In this document: piece after piece, positions 15,148 to 23,195 of the stretch | How positions within the stretch are numbered: the stretch's first letter is position 1 | Layout of the letters: each line of letters starts with the position of its first letter | From: an uncultured Clostridia bacterium | Lineage (GTDB): Bacteria > Bacillota_A > Clostridia > TANB77 > CAG-508 | DNA length: 23,195 nt | Assembly: GCA_944392525.1 (NCBI GenBank) | Contig: CALXXB010000021.1 | Coordinates: 1 to 23,195, forward strand | Reading direction: 5' to 3' | The notes under the pieces: model-generated | What the model was told of the DNA's origin: nothing | The model's database searches: none | Seen by the model: only the letters and a program-made list of their open reading frames with translations | Position numbers and translations under genes: made by a program

Positions 15148-16699
15148 ATCAGCATCTTATTCAATACCAAATGCATATCAATGCTTAGGATCATATGTAT
15201 TCACAGACCCTAAAGGAGAATTATATGATAGAACAGCAGGATATTTAAAATCACAAGGGTATGATATTAAGGTATTAAACTTAGTAAGACCACAATATAG
15301 TGATGGTTATAATCCACTTATGCATATTTCATCAGAACTAGATGTAGACGTAATAGCAAACACTGTTATAAAAGGACAACAATCAGAAGGTGGAAATGCA
15401 GATCCATTCTGGGATGACTCAGCAGAAATGTTATTAAAAGCTTTAATATATTATTTAATTGCAACAAGACCAGAGGAAGAACAAAACCTAGCAAGCTGTG
15501 CGGAATTAGTAAGAGCAGCAAATAACAAAGGTGGAAATAACTTACTTTCAGAACTTATGGGACAACTTCCATATGACCACCCAGCTAGAATGTATTATAA
15601 ATCTATAGAAATAGCACCAGAGAAAACATATAGTTCAATATTAAGTACATTGCAATCAAAATTAGGAAAATTTGATTCAAAAGAAATAGCAGAATTAACA
15701 TCAACAGATACAATAGATTTTGAAGAAATAGGTTCCAAAAAAACAGCTGTATATGTAATATCTTCAGATACACATACAGCATATGACTTCTTACTTACTA
15801 TATTCTTCTCTCAAATGATACAACAATTATACGACTTTGCAGACCAAAATGGTGGTAGATTAAAAGAGCAAACATTCTTCATATTAGATGAGTTCGCAAA
15901 CATAGGGAAAATACCAGACTTTGATAAAAAGATTTCAACATCAAGAAGTAGAGGAATCTCATTTAGTGTAATTTTACAGAATGTTGATCAATTAGAAGCA
16001 GTTTATGAAAAATCTTATGAAACAATTATGGGTAACTGTGATACACACGTATTCTTAGGAAGTAACTCTTTTAAAACAGTTGAGTATTTCTCTAAAGCAT
16101 TAGGAGAAAAGACAATTGAAAGAGATAGTGTATCAATCAATAGGGATAGACAAAACTGGAGAACAGGAAAATCAGTTTCAGACCAAGTTATGGCAAGAGC
16201 TTTAATGACACCAGATGAACTTCGTAGACTTGATAATGATTTATGTATTATATTTGAAAAAGGTATTAAACCTGTAAAAGCACAAAAATATTATTACTTT
16301 AAACATCCAATGGCTAAAGAGTTAGCAAAAGTAGAAATTAGTCATAATGACATTGGTGAAATAGATAGAGGTACTTGGAGAAAATATAATCCATACAATC
16401 CTTATGTAGAAGAAAAAGATGAAGATAAACAAAAACAAGATTTAAAGGTAGAATCTTTAGATGATTTATTTGAAGATGAGCCAGAGGTTAAAAAAGTAGA
16501 ACCAAAGGTAGAGCCAAAAATAGAAGAAATAAAAGAAGTAAAAGAAGAACCTAAAAAACAAGATGTTGGTGTACTAGATTTAGAAGAGTTTAATGATGCA
16601 CCAATATTACCTCAAGAAGAAGAGGAAGATGATACATATGATTTACAAAAAGAGTTGGAAGCCAAATTTGATGAACTATTTGGGCCAATAGATGATTAA
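15125..16699 (+). CDS. VirD4/TraG-like coupling ATPase, C-terminal part
   Basis: T4SS-DNA_transf/TraG-D domain. It starts within Walker A (GSGSGKSASYSIPN), then VFTDPKGELYDRTAGYLKSQGYDIKVLNL, SDGYNPLMHI, DPFWDDSAEMLLKALIYY, Walker B TFFILDEFANIGKIPDF, SRSRGISFSVILQNVDQLEAVY (arginine region), and NCDTHVFLGSNSFKTVEYFSKALG. All key ATPase motifs are present. The last 90 residues are a Glu/Lys/Pro-rich acidic tail, probably disordered and possibly a binding site. The apparent start at 15125 is a TTG inside the motif with no ribosome-binding site, so this is not an independent gene. No relaxase, VirB4, VirB6 or other conjugation gene is nearby. A terminator follows. Confidence 0.88.
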   Translation: MDGSGSGKSASYSIPNAYQCLGSYVFTDPKGELYDRTAGYLKSQGYDIKVLNLVRPQYSDGYNPLMHISSELDVDVIANTVIKGQQSEGGNADPFWDDSAEMLLKALIYYLIATRPEEEQNLASCAELVRAANNKGGNNLLSELMGQLPYDHPARMYYKSIEIAPEKTYSSILSTLQSKLGKFDSKEIAELTSTDTIDFEEIGSKKTAVYVISSDTHTAYDFLLTIFFSQMIQQLYDFADQNGGRLKEQTFFILDEFANIGKIPDFDKKISTSRSRGISFSVILQNVDQLEAVYEKSYETIMGNCDTHVFLGSNSFKTVEYFSKALGEKTIERDSVSINRDRQNWRTGKSVSDQVMARALMTPDELRRLDNDLCIIFEKGIKPVKAQKYYYFKHPMAKELAKVEISHNDIGEIDRGTWRKYNPYNPYVEEKDEDKQKQDLKVESLDDLFEDEPEVKKVEPKVEPKIEEIKEVKEEPKKQDVGVLDLEEFNDAPILPQEEEEDDTYDLQKELEAKFDELFGPIDD

Positions 16700-16703
16700 T
16701 AAA

Positions 16704-16737
16704 AATAAAGCCTATATTTATAGGTTTTATTTTTTTT
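16704..16737 (+). terminator. Terminator of the coupling-protein operon
   Basis: Stem 16704-16715 with 16720-16731 (12 bp, one G-T), loop ATTT, followed by a run of T to 16737. Confidence 0.85.
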
Positions 16738-16761
16738 GCGAAAAAACATTCGCTAAATCTC

Positions 16762-16790
16762 TTGTAAAAAAATATTTTTTATAGTAGAAT
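16762..16790 (+). promoter_or_regulatory. Promoter of the YhaO/YhaN-like operon
   Basis: TTGTAA (16762-16767), 17-base spacer, TAGAAT (16785-16790), just ahead of the GAGGTG ribosome-binding site of the nuclease gene. Confidence 0.6.
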
Positions 16791-16816
16791 GTAAAAAGAA
16801 AAAATGAGGTGAAAAA

Positions 16817-17896
16817 ATGAAATTTGTACATATAGCAGATATGCACTTTGATAGCGCATTTTTTAATTTATCAGATAAAGATATAATGGGAGATTTAAGA
16901 AGACTAGAACAAAGAAAAGTATTCAAGAAAATGATAAACTATATAAAAGAGAACAATATAGAATACTTATTTATATCAGGAGATTTATATGAGCATAAAT
17001 ATATAAAGCAATCAACCATTGAATATATAAATAATTTGTTTAAGGAAATTCCTAAAACTAGAGTGTTTATAGCAGCGGGAAACCATGATCCGAAAGTAAA
17101 GAACTCATATTATAATAAATTCAATTGGAATGAAAATGTAAAAATATTTAAATCTATTATAGAAAAAGTAGAAACTGAGGATGCAAATATTTATGGATAT
17201 AGTTTTGATGATTTTTATTGTAATAATTGTGGTATTGAAGATATTTTGGTAGAACAAAATGGAAAACCAAATATTTTAGTAATACATGGAAATTTAGATG
17301 GAGCAAAAAAGGATGATAAACCTTATAATCCTATTTCTAAAGCAGTACTAGAAGAAAAGGGGTTTGACTATGTAGCATTAGGACATATTCATAAACCAGA
17401 ATATAATTCTTCTAAAAATCAAAAAATAGTGTATCCAGGTTCTACTATATCTCTTGGATTTGATGAACTTGGACAACATGGTATGATAGTTGGAGAATTT
17501 GATAATGAATTAAAATTAGAATTTGTACCTTTAGATGATGAAGAATTCACAGTTAGAGAATTAAATGTGGATAACATATACTCAAAAGAAGAATTAGTTG
17601 AATATATAAATGGATTAAACATAGAACCTAATAATTATGTAGAAATTGTATTAACAGGGGGAAGAAATTTTGAAATAAATATATATGATATTCTAAAACT
17701 TATTCAAAATGATAGAATTATTAAAATAAAAGATGAGACAAAGATAGCTATAGATTTAGAAAAGATTTCAAACGAGAGTACATTAAGAGGTTTATTTGTT
17801 AAAGATATGATGAATAAATTAGAGAATGAAGATGATTTGGAAAAAAAGGATATATTAGAGAAAGCAATTGAAATAGGCTTAGATGCATTAGAATAG
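16817..17896 (+). CDS. DNA-repair exonuclease of the SbcD/YhaO (Mre11-like) family
   Basis: 359 aa calcineurin-like metallophosphoesterase. Metal-binding motifs in order: D8-x-H10 (IADMHFDSAF), GDLYEH (55-60), GNHDP (88-92), VIHGNLDG, and GHIHKP. A capping region follows (about 225-359) that should bind the partner ATPase. The family forms a complex with an SMC-like ATPase and trims DNA ends. It resembles YhaO of Bacillus more than SbcD because the partner next door is YhaN-like. GAGGTG precedes the ATG. The partner gene starts 10 bases after its stop, so they form an operon. Confidence 0.9.
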   Translation: MKFVHIADMHFDSAFFNLSDKDIMGDLRRLEQRKVFKKMINYIKENNIEYLFISGDLYEHKYIKQSTIEYINNLFKEIPKTRVFIAAGNHDPKVKNSYYNKFNWNENVKIFKSIIEKVETEDANIYGYSFDDFYCNNCGIEDILVEQNGKPNILVIHGNLDGAKKDDKPYNPISKAVLEEKGFDYVALGHIHKPEYNSSKNQKIVYPGSTISLGFDELGQHGMIVGEFDNELKLEFVPLDDEEFTVRELNVDNIYSKEELVEYINGLNIEPNNYVEIVLTGGRNFEINIYDILKLIQNDRIIKIKDETKIAIDLEKISNESTLRGLFVKDMMNKLENEDDLEKKDILEKAIEIGLDALE

Positions 17897-17906
17897 AGGT
17901 GATATT

Positions 17907-19871
17907 TTGAAAATTAATAAAATAAAGATAAACTCTTATGGAAAATTAAAAGATAAAGAAATAGATTTAAAAGATGGAATTAATATAATTTATGGAAGAA
18001 ATGAAGCGGGAAAATCTACGCTTTTAAGATTTATAGTAAATAGTTTTTACGGAATTTCTAAAAATAAAAAGGGTAAAGAATATTCAGATTATGAAAGATA
18101 TTTGCCTTGGAATAGTGAAAACTTTTCAGGAAATATAGAATATGAATTAAATGATAAAAGTGAATATGAAGTTCATAGAGATTTTAAAAAGAAAAATCCA
18201 AACATTTATAATGATAGAAAAGAAGAAATATCAAAAGAGTTTAATATTGATAAAGCAAAAGGAAATGAATTCTTTTATGAGCAAACAAAAGTAGATGAAG
18301 ATTTATTTTTATCAACAATAGTAGTTGGGCAACAAGAAGTAAAATTAGGTAGACAAGAACAGAGTATGTTAGTACAAAAAATTGCCAATTTAGTTGGGAC
18401 AGGAGAAGATAATGTTTCGTTTAAAAGAGCTATAGATAGGATAAATAAAAGACAGTTAGACGAAGTAGGAACATCAAAATCCAGAGAAAAGCCAATAAAT
18501 ATAACATCAAGAAAAATAGAAAAATTGGAATTAGAAAAGAATGGATTAACAAAATATGAGAACTTCAAATATGATATTGAAGAACGTAAAAATAACTTAA
18601 ATGAAGAAATATCAAAGTTGGAAAGTAAAAATAATTTCTTAAAAGAAATTAAGCTAATATTTGAGAAAGAAAAAATAGAAAACGAAAAAATTAAAGTACA
18701 AGAGAATATAAAAAATGAAAACGATGAAAAAATAAATTCTATAAAATTAAAGATAGATGAAATAAAAAATAACAATAAAGAGATTTTAGAAAATGATTTA
18801 GATAATTCAAGAAGTAGTAAAAAGATAGACAGAGAAAAAAGTAAATTAAATAAAAAAATGATATTCATGTTTGTTTTAGTAATATTATTTAACATTTTAC
18901 AATTTATATTTATAGATAATAGAGTATTTAATTATACCATTCTTGTTACTATTCCTATGTTAGCAGTTTATTGTATATATCAAAAGTATAAATTAAATAA
19001 AAGAATTAGGAAAGATGAAGAAGAAAAACAAAGTAAATTGGATTTATTTAATAATGTAAATTCAGAAATAAATAGTTTAAATCAAGAAATGAGAATATTG
19101 GAAAATAATAATTTGGATATAGAAAATAAACTAAATAATCTAAAAGGTAATTTGAATTTAAAAATAAATCTTGAAAAAGAAAAATTAAGAAACAAGTACT
19201 CAGGAAAATTAGAAAGCTATCAAATAAATAATTTTAATAGTTTGGAAGATATAAATGTAGAAATAGAAAACATGCAGAAAATGATAAATGACAAAAATAT
19301 TGAACTTCATAAGTTAGAATTAGATCAAAATAATATAGAGCCTATGTTAGACAATTTGTCAAAAATAGAAGAAGAATTAGTTGACAATAAAAACAAAATG
19401 TTAACATTAAGCAAGATGAATGAGAGTTTTGATTTAGCAAAAGAAGTTTTAACAAAAGCATATGAAGATATGAAAAATACAGTTACTCCTAGATTTACAG
19501 AAGAATTATCTAAAAATGTTTCTAGTATAACAAACGGTAAATACAACAATATAAGATTTAATGATGAGGAAGGTTTAATTGTAGAACTTTCAAGTGGTGA
19601 ATATGTACCAGCATCCAAATTAAGTGTAGGAACGATTGACCAATTATATTTATCATTGAGATTATCTATGATAGAAGACCTATCAGAGGAGAGTATGCCA
19701 ATAATATTAGATGAAGCTTTTGCATATTTTGATGAAGAAAGATTAGAAAATATTTTAAAATATATGAATGATAAATTTAAAAGACATCAAATTATATTAT
19801 TGACATGTACAAATAGAGAAAAAAGAATATTAGAAAAAGATGGTATTGAGTTTAGTTTTTATAATTTGTAA
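17907..19871 (+). CDS. YhaN-like SMC/Rad50-type ATPase (SbcC-related) with membrane hairpin
   Basis: 654 aa. The Walker A motif GRNEAGKST (30-38) is followed by QTKVDEDLFLSTIVVGQQEV and long Lys/Glu/Asn-rich coiled coils (about 195-315 and 365-500). The ABC signature LSVGTIDQLYLSLRLS and Walker B PIILDEAFAYFD lie near 570-610. Between the coils there are two adjacent hydrophobic segments (about 317-336 and 342-362), as in YhaN, so it is likely tethered to the membrane. It is considerably shorter than Bacillus YhaN (over 900 aa), mainly in the coils. Probable role: ATP-driven DNA-end holding with the nuclease upstream. The start is TTG at 17907 with GGTGAT upstream; no alternative ATG is near. 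Confidence 0.9.
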   Translation: MKINKIKINSYGKLKDKEIDLKDGINIIYGRNEAGKSTLLRFIVNSFYGISKNKKGKEYSDYERYLPWNSENFSGNIEYELNDKSEYEVHRDFKKKNPNIYNDRKEEISKEFNIDKAKGNEFFYEQTKVDEDLFLSTIVVGQQEVKLGRQEQSMLVQKIANLVGTGEDNVSFKRAIDRINKRQLDEVGTSKSREKPINITSRKIEKLELEKNGLTKYENFKYDIEERKNNLNEEISKLESKNNFLKEIKLIFEKEKIENEKIKVQENIKNENDEKINSIKLKIDEIKNNNKEILENDLDNSRSSKKIDREKSKLNKKMIFMFVLVILFNILQFIFIDNRVFNYTILVTIPMLAVYCIYQKYKLNKRIRKDEEEKQSKLDLFNNVNSEINSLNQEMRILENNNLDIENKLNNLKGNLNLKINLEKEKLRNKYSGKLESYQINNFNSLEDINVEIENMQKMINDKNIELHKLELDQNNIEPMLDNLSKIEEELVDNKNKMLTLSKMNESFDLAKEVLTKAYEDMKNTVTPRFTEELSKNVSSITNGKYNNIRFNDEEGLIVELSSGEYVPASKLSVGTIDQLYLSLRLSMIEDLSEESMPIILDEAFAYFDEERLENILKYMNDKFKRHQIILLTCTNREKRILEKDGIEFSFYNL

Positions 19872-19874
19872 AAT

Positions 19875-19915
19875 AAAAAAGTTACATTCAAAGTTATTTT
19901 GAGTGTAATTTTTTT
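19875..19915 (+). terminator. Terminator after the YhaN-like gene
   Basis: An 18-base left arm (19875-19892) pairs with 19898-19915 (a few G-T pairs), with a 5-base loop and a T-run at the right arm. Confidence 0.8.
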
Positions 19916-19945
19916 ATGTTTTAATAAAGCTTGGCTAATTATATC

Positions 19946-19974
19946 TTGTAAAAAAGCTTAAAGTGTAGTATAAT
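19946..19974 (+). promoter_or_regulatory. Promoter of prfA
   Basis: TTGTAA (19946-19951), 17-base spacer, perfect TATAAT (19969-19974). Confidence 0.65.
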
Positions 19975-20009
19975 AGTTCTTGTTAAAAAATAATAAAGGA
20001 GAAATTTAT

Positions 20010-21071
20010 ATGTTTGAGAAATTAGAGGCAATTGAGAAAAGGTATGAAGAGTTAACAAGAGAAATAGCAGATCCAGAATTAATTTCAAACCAGGCAGAAT
20101 GGCAAAAAGCAATGAAGGAACATGCAAGTCTAGAAGAATTGGTACAAAAATTTCGTGAATATAAAAAAGTAAAAAAGGAAATGGAAGAGGCAGAAGAATT
20201 AATGTCTGATCCAGAAATGAAAGAACTTGCAGAAACTGAATATTATGATAAAAAAGAACAGTTACCAAAATTAGAAGAAGAATTAAAATTTTTATTAATA
20301 CCAAAAGATCCTGATGATGATAAGAACATTATATGTGAAATTAGAGCAGGAGCTGGTGGAGAAGAAGCAGCTTTATTTGCAGGAACATTGTTTAGAATGT
20401 ATTCAATGTATGCAGAAAAAAAACATTGGAAAGTAGAAGTTTTAAATGAAAACGAAACAGGGCTTGGTGGATATAAAGAAATATCATTCATGGTTACTGG
20501 AAAAGGTGTATATAGTAGATTAAAATTTGAAAGTGGAGTACACAGGGTACAAAGAGTACCAGATACAGAAAGTAGTGGAAGAATACATACATCAACAGTA
20601 ACAGTTGCCGTATTACCAGTTGTAGAAGATGTAGAGATAGAAATAAATCCATCTGATATAAAAATGGAAGTATTTAGATCTTCAGGAGCAGGTGGACAAC
20701 ATATTAATAAAACATCATCAGCCGTAAGATTAATACATATTCCTACAGGAATTACAGTAGAATGTCAAACAGAAAGATCACAATTCCAAAATAGAGATAA
20801 TGCTATGAAAATGCTTAGAACAAAACTTTATGAAATAGAAAAAGCAAAACAAGATAGTAAAGTAGCAAATGCAAGAAAATCACAAGTAGGTTCAGGAGAT
20901 AGAAGTGAGAAAATAAGAACATATAACTATCCTCAAGGAAGAATTACAGACCACAGAATAGGTATGAGTATTTATCAAATGGAAAATTTCCTAAATGGTG
21001 ATTTAGACGAGATGATTGATAATTTAATAGCTGCAGATAGAGCAGAAAAATTAAAAGGAGACGAAGAATAA
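20010..21071 (+). CDS. prfA: Peptide chain release factor 1
   Basis: 353 aa, the usual length. It recognises UAA and UAG stops and releases the peptide. Seen: the N-terminal coiled-coil domain, the stop-recognition loop [14 protein letters not shown] (PxT motif at 184-186, here PDT), and the catalytic [16 protein letters not shown] (GGQ at 228-230). The start at 20010 is preferred because AAAGGAG lies just upstream; an in-frame upstream start would include that site. RF1 rather than RF2 because of the PxT motif. The window's genes use only TAA and TAG stops, which RF1 reads. Downstream the phosphodiesterase gene follows after one base. Confidence 0.97.
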   Translation: MFEKLEAIEKRYEELTREIADPELISNQAEWQKAMKEHASLEELVQKFREYKKVKKEMEEAEELMSDPEMKELAETEYYDKKEQLPKLEEELKFLLIPKDPDDDKNIICEIRAGAGGEEAALFAGTLFRMYSMYAEKKHWKVEVLNENETGLGGYKEISFMVTGKGVYSRLKFESGVHRVQRVPDTESSGRIHTSTVTVAVLPVVEDVEIEINPSDIKMEVFRSSGAGGQHINKTSSAVRLIHIPTGITVECQTERSQFQNRDNAMKMLRTKLYEIEKAKQDSKVANARKSQVGSGDRSEKIRTYNYPQGRITDHRIGMSIYQMENFLNGDLDEMIDNLIAADRAEKLKGDEE

Positions 21072-21072
21072 T

Positions 21073-21627
21073 ATGAAATTATTAGTAGTATCTGATATTC
21101 ATGGCTCTTGGTATTATGCTAAAAAAATATTAGAAATAATAGGAAGAGAAAAGCCTGAAAAGATAGCTTTGTTAGGAGATTTATATTATCATGGACCAAG
21201 AAATGATTTAACACAGGAATATAATCCAATGGAAGTTTCTAAAATATTAAATTCTCTAAAAGATAAATTATTAGTTGTAAAAGGTAATTGTGATGCAGAA
21301 GTAGACGAAATGATTTCGGAATTTCCTTTTAAAGAAAATATTGAAATAAACGTAAATAGATATGATTTATTTTTAACACACGGACATAAATATAATATAG
21401 ATAATTTACCACCATTAGGAGTAAAAATAGATATCATGATGTATGGTCATTTCCATATAGGATTTATTAAAGAAAAAGATGGAATTGTTTTTGCAAATCC
21501 TGGTTCTATTTCTTTACCAAAAGAGAATAGTAAGCACAGTTATTTAATATTAGACAATAATAAATTAACATTAAAAGATGTAGATGGAAATATAATCCAA
21601 GAAAAAGTTTTAGATGATAAAATGTAA
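21073..21627 (+). CDS. YfcE/MJ0936-type metallophosphodiesterase
   Basis: 184 aa single-domain calcineurin-like phosphoesterase: VSDIHGS (D8, H10), LLGDLYYHG, VKGNCD, THGHKYN, YGHFH and ANPGS(IS), the full set of metal ligands. Family members hydrolyse phosphodiester bonds in vitro; the natural substrate is not settled. It starts one base after the prfA stop, and its ribosome-binding site (AAGGAG at about 21055-21060) is inside prfA, so the genes are co-transcribed. It is unrelated in function to the SbcD-like phosphoesterase upstream. A very strong terminator follows. Confidence 0.9.
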   Translation: MKLLVVSDIHGSWYYAKKILEIIGREKPEKIALLGDLYYHGPRNDLTQEYNPMEVSKILNSLKDKLLVVKGNCDAEVDEMISEFPFKENIEINVNRYDLFLTHGHKYNIDNLPPLGVKIDIMMYGHFHIGFIKEKDGIVFANPGSISLPKENSKHSYLILDNNKLTLKDVDGNIIQEKVLDDKM

Positions 21628-21629
21628 TA

Positions 21630-21669
21630 AAAAGACTTCTTGAAAATAGATATTTTTGAGAAGTCTTTT
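21630..21669. terminator. Long hairpin terminator, probably bidirectional
   Basis: A 17-bp stem (21630-21646 with 21653-21669, two G-T pairs) with a 6-base loop, A-rich on one side and ending in TTTT. It lies between the phosphodiesterase gene and the converging minus-strand gene. Confidence 0.88.
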
Positions 21670-21687
21670 ATTAGAAATTTATAAATA

Positions 21688-22074
21688 TTATAGAAAAGAA
21701 TGATAGTTTGTTATCATATAATTATAGATATCATAAATGTTTGAAGCAAGATATTCAACATCGTCAATATTAATAGATGAAATGTCCTCACTAACCCAAT
21801 TGTATTCAGCATTTATAGATATCATTTTATTAGCTAATTTCTCATCGTATTTTAAATAAATACGACAAAAAGTGATAACATCAGATTTATCAGTACTGAT
21901 TTCTAAGACTTTATTTACAAATAAAACATTAATATACTCTAATATAACTGCTAATTTAAAATAAGCGTCTTTATATCTTCTTAAGTCTAATAATTTATCA
22001 ATAAGTTTCAACTTTTCTGTTAAACTATCGTTTTTTAATAATTTGTTTAAATCATCAAAAATCTCTAAATTCAT
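21688..22074 (-). CDS. Hypothetical helical protein, 128 aa
   Basis: Unrecognised. It is soluble and almost entirely helix-forming, rich in L/I/D/K/N/Y, with no signal peptide. The segment LDLRRYKDAYFKLAVILEYINVLFVNKVLEI and the C-terminal NIYDIYNYMITNYHSFL resemble the four-helix HEPN-type fold, but the R-x4-6-H catalytic motif of HEPN nucleases is absent. A HEPN-like ribonuclease is therefore not supported. The ATG has AAAGGTGAT just upstream. It is a single gene, converging on the prfA operon and divergent from the metal transporter gene. Confidence 0.75.
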   Translation of the reverse strand: MNLEIFDDLNKLLKNDSLTEKLKLIDKLLDLRRYKDAYFKLAVILEYINVLFVNKVLEISTDKSDVITFCRIYLKYDEKLANKMISINAEYNWVSEDISSINIDDVEYLASNIYDIYNYMITNYHSFL

Positions 22075-22183
22075 AAAATCACCTTTACAGATATTATTAA
22101 TTATAAACAGGAAAAAGTAAAGAATAATATTAAACTTTTTACAATAAATTTAAATATATAAAATTGTAAGGAGTTTTTTATTT

Positions 22184-22924
22184 ATGGAAATATTAAAAAC
22201 TACACTTTTAGGATTATTTTTTGGAACATTTGGAACTACACTTGGAGGTATCTTAGGAGTTGTTATAAAAAAACAATCAAATAAATTTTTAAGTTTTATT
22301 TTAGCATTAGCATCAGGCTTAATGATGGCAGTAATATGTTTTGATTTGATACCAGAAGCTTTAGAAATAAGTAATATATTAGAAGTTGTAATTGGAGTAA
22401 TTTTAGGAATAATTGCTATGATTTTTTGTGACTTATTAGTAGATAAAAAGTTTAGTGGAAAAGTCCAAGTACATAATAAACAAAGTAAATTATTAAAAAC
22501 TGGAATGATAGTATCAATTGGATTAGCAATACATAATTTCCCTGAAGGGCTAGCAATTGGTTCAGGATTTGAATCTTCATTAAAACTAGGATTAAGCCTA
22601 GCAATTGCAATATGTCTTCACGATGTGCCAGAAGGAATTAGTATGTCAATTCCTATGAAAAATGGGGGAATGAATCCTTTTAAGGTTATTTTCTATGTAA
22701 TTTTATCAGGAGTAACAACAGGAATAGGAGCATTTTTTGGAGCAATAGTAGGTTCTATTTCAGAACAAGTAATTTCAATTTGTTTAAGTTTTGCTGCAGG
22801 TGCTATGCTTTATATAGTATCAGGAGAACTAATTCCAGAATCAAATAGTTTATATCACGGAAGAATGACAGCTGTTGGAAATATGATAGGTTTTATAATA
22901 GGTATTTTCGCTACTAAATTGTAA
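22184..22924 (+). CDS. ZIP-family metal (zinc) transporter
   Basis: 246 aa, about eight membrane helices. Diagnostic metal-site motifs are HNFPEG (117-122) in the fourth helix and HDVPEG (146-151) in the fifth, with supporting polar residues in FDLIPEA (53-59) and GELIPES. The short loop after the third helix is polar with a single His (H97), unlike eukaryotic His-rich loops. It should import Zn2+ or other divalent metals through the cytoplasmic membrane, close to bacterial ZupT. AAGGAG lies upstream of the ATG at a slightly long distance. No metal-regulator operator was recognised. A single-gene unit. Confidence 0.92.
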   Translation: MEILKTTLLGLFFGTFGTTLGGILGVVIKKQSNKFLSFILALASGLMMAVICFDLIPEALEISNILEVVIGVILGIIAMIFCDLLVDKKFSGKVQVHNKQSKLLKTGMIVSIGLAIHNFPEGLAIGSGFESSLKLGLSLAIAICLHDVPEGISMSIPMKNGGMNPFKVIFYVILSGVTTGIGAFFGAIVGSISEQVISICLSFAAGAMLYIVSGELIPESNSLYHGRMTAVGNMIGFIIGIFATKL

Positions 22925-22944
22925 AAATATAATTTACGAATTTG

Positions 22945-22973
22945 TTGATATATAATAAAGTATCCCTTATAAT
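22945..22973 (+). promoter_or_regulatory. Promoter of the phosphatase gene
   Basis: TTGATA (22945-22950), 17-base spacer, perfect TATAAT (22968-22973), followed by AGGAGG before the ATG. Confidence 0.7.
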
Positions 22974-23010
22974 AATGATGTGAAAGTAGAAAATAGGAGG
23001 TACGAATTAC

Positions 23011-23195
23011 ATGAATATAATGTTTATATGTACAGGGAATATATGTAGAAGCGCAATGGCACATCACTTACTAGAAAAGAGATTAAAAGATTTAAAAATA
23101 GAAAACGTAAAAGTGTACTCATGTGGAGTGCATGCATATAATGGGGAAGAATCTACATGGGAAGCAAAATATATAATGAAAAATTATTATGATGT
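23011..23195 (+). CDS. Low-molecular-weight protein-tyrosine phosphatase family (partial)
   Basis: 61 codons, running off the right edge. It begins MNIMFICTGNICRSAMAHHLL, with the P-loop C7-x5-R13-S14 of the LMW-PTP family at the correct N-terminal position, followed by VYSCGVHAYNGEE. In Firmicutes such genes (YwlE type) often lie near prfA, as here. Bacillus YwlE acts on phospho-arginine, but the specificity of this protein cannot be told without the rest. AGGAGG is upstream and the promoter is clear. Confidence 0.9.
   Translation, partial: MNIMFICTGNICRSAMAHHLLEKRLKDLKIENVKVYSCGVHAYNGEESTWEAKYIMKNYYD

Noticed and set aside
13857..16699. Integrated conjugative element
   Set aside because: Only a coupling protein is present. 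No relaxase, integrase, VirB4/VirB6, attachment-site repeats or change in base composition was seen, and both flanks are core genes.
18275..18895. Long minus-strand open frame opposite the YhaN-like gene
   Set aside because: Ser/Phe/Leu-rich composition is the mirror of the Lys/Glu/Asn-rich coiled coil on the other strand. It has no domain of its own and no ribosome-binding site was identified.
21688..22074. HEPN toxin or toxin-antitoxin module
   Set aside because: The helical look is suggestive, but no R-x4-6-H motif and no partner gene on the same strand were found.

Overview
The window is about 23 kb of very AT-rich DNA. It encodes spore genes (SleB, YpeB and an alpha/beta-type small acid-soluble spore protein) alongside ordinary Gram-positive cell-wall genes. 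Ribosome-binding sites are strong (AGGAGG or GGTGAT type), arginine is mostly AGA, and promoters are mostly sigma-A like (TTGACA-17-TATAAT type). This points to an endospore-forming member of the Clostridia, probably gut-associated. No rRNA, tRNA, CRISPR array, insertion sequence or phage gene was seen. All 23 complete genes stop with TAA or TAG and none with TGA.

Layout, left to right. (1) A partial glycosyltransferase of the diacylglycerol-glucosyltransferase/MGDG-synthase type on the minus strand diverges from the germination pair sleB-ypeB, which ends in a strong terminator. (2) A three-gene operon (2284-5650) encodes a 155-aa charged protein, a 925-aa protein with about eight 30-residue helical repeats and a His/Cys-containing C-terminal domain, and a coupled 39-aa peptide. 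I cannot assign a function to it. (3) A minus-strand VanW/YoaR-like membrane protein converges on that operon. (4) A spore DNA-protecting protein gene has a perfect hairpin in its leader. (5) A small XRE regulator lies divergent from a pilin-leader/LamG surface protein, and the gap between them holds an array of TTGTAA half-sites overlapping the promoter. (6) murF-ddl, a nitroreductase coupled to a DUF4186 gene, and a J-domain co-chaperone of the CbpA type follow. (7) A bounded operon (promoter 13768, terminator about 16737) encodes two unrecognised soluble proteins (170 and 85 aa) and a VirD4/TraG-type coupling ATPase. One extra base splits the coupling-protein gene exactly in its Walker A motif. 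(8) A YhaO/YhaN-like (SbcD/SbcC-related) nuclease-ATPase pair follows. (9) prfA with a YfcE-like phosphodiesterase, a minus-strand helical unknown, a ZIP-family metal transporter and the start of a low-molecular-weight protein-tyrosine phosphatase complete the window.

Functionally, most of the window is core: spore germination and DNA protection, peptidoglycan precursor synthesis (MurF and Ddl make and attach D-Ala-D-Ala), translation termination, DNA-end processing and metal uptake. The parts that are not routine are the orphan coupling-protein operon, the repeat-protein operon, and the regulator/surface-protein pair with its operator array. These are the best candidates for undescribed biology. 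None of their functions can be proved from sequence alone.
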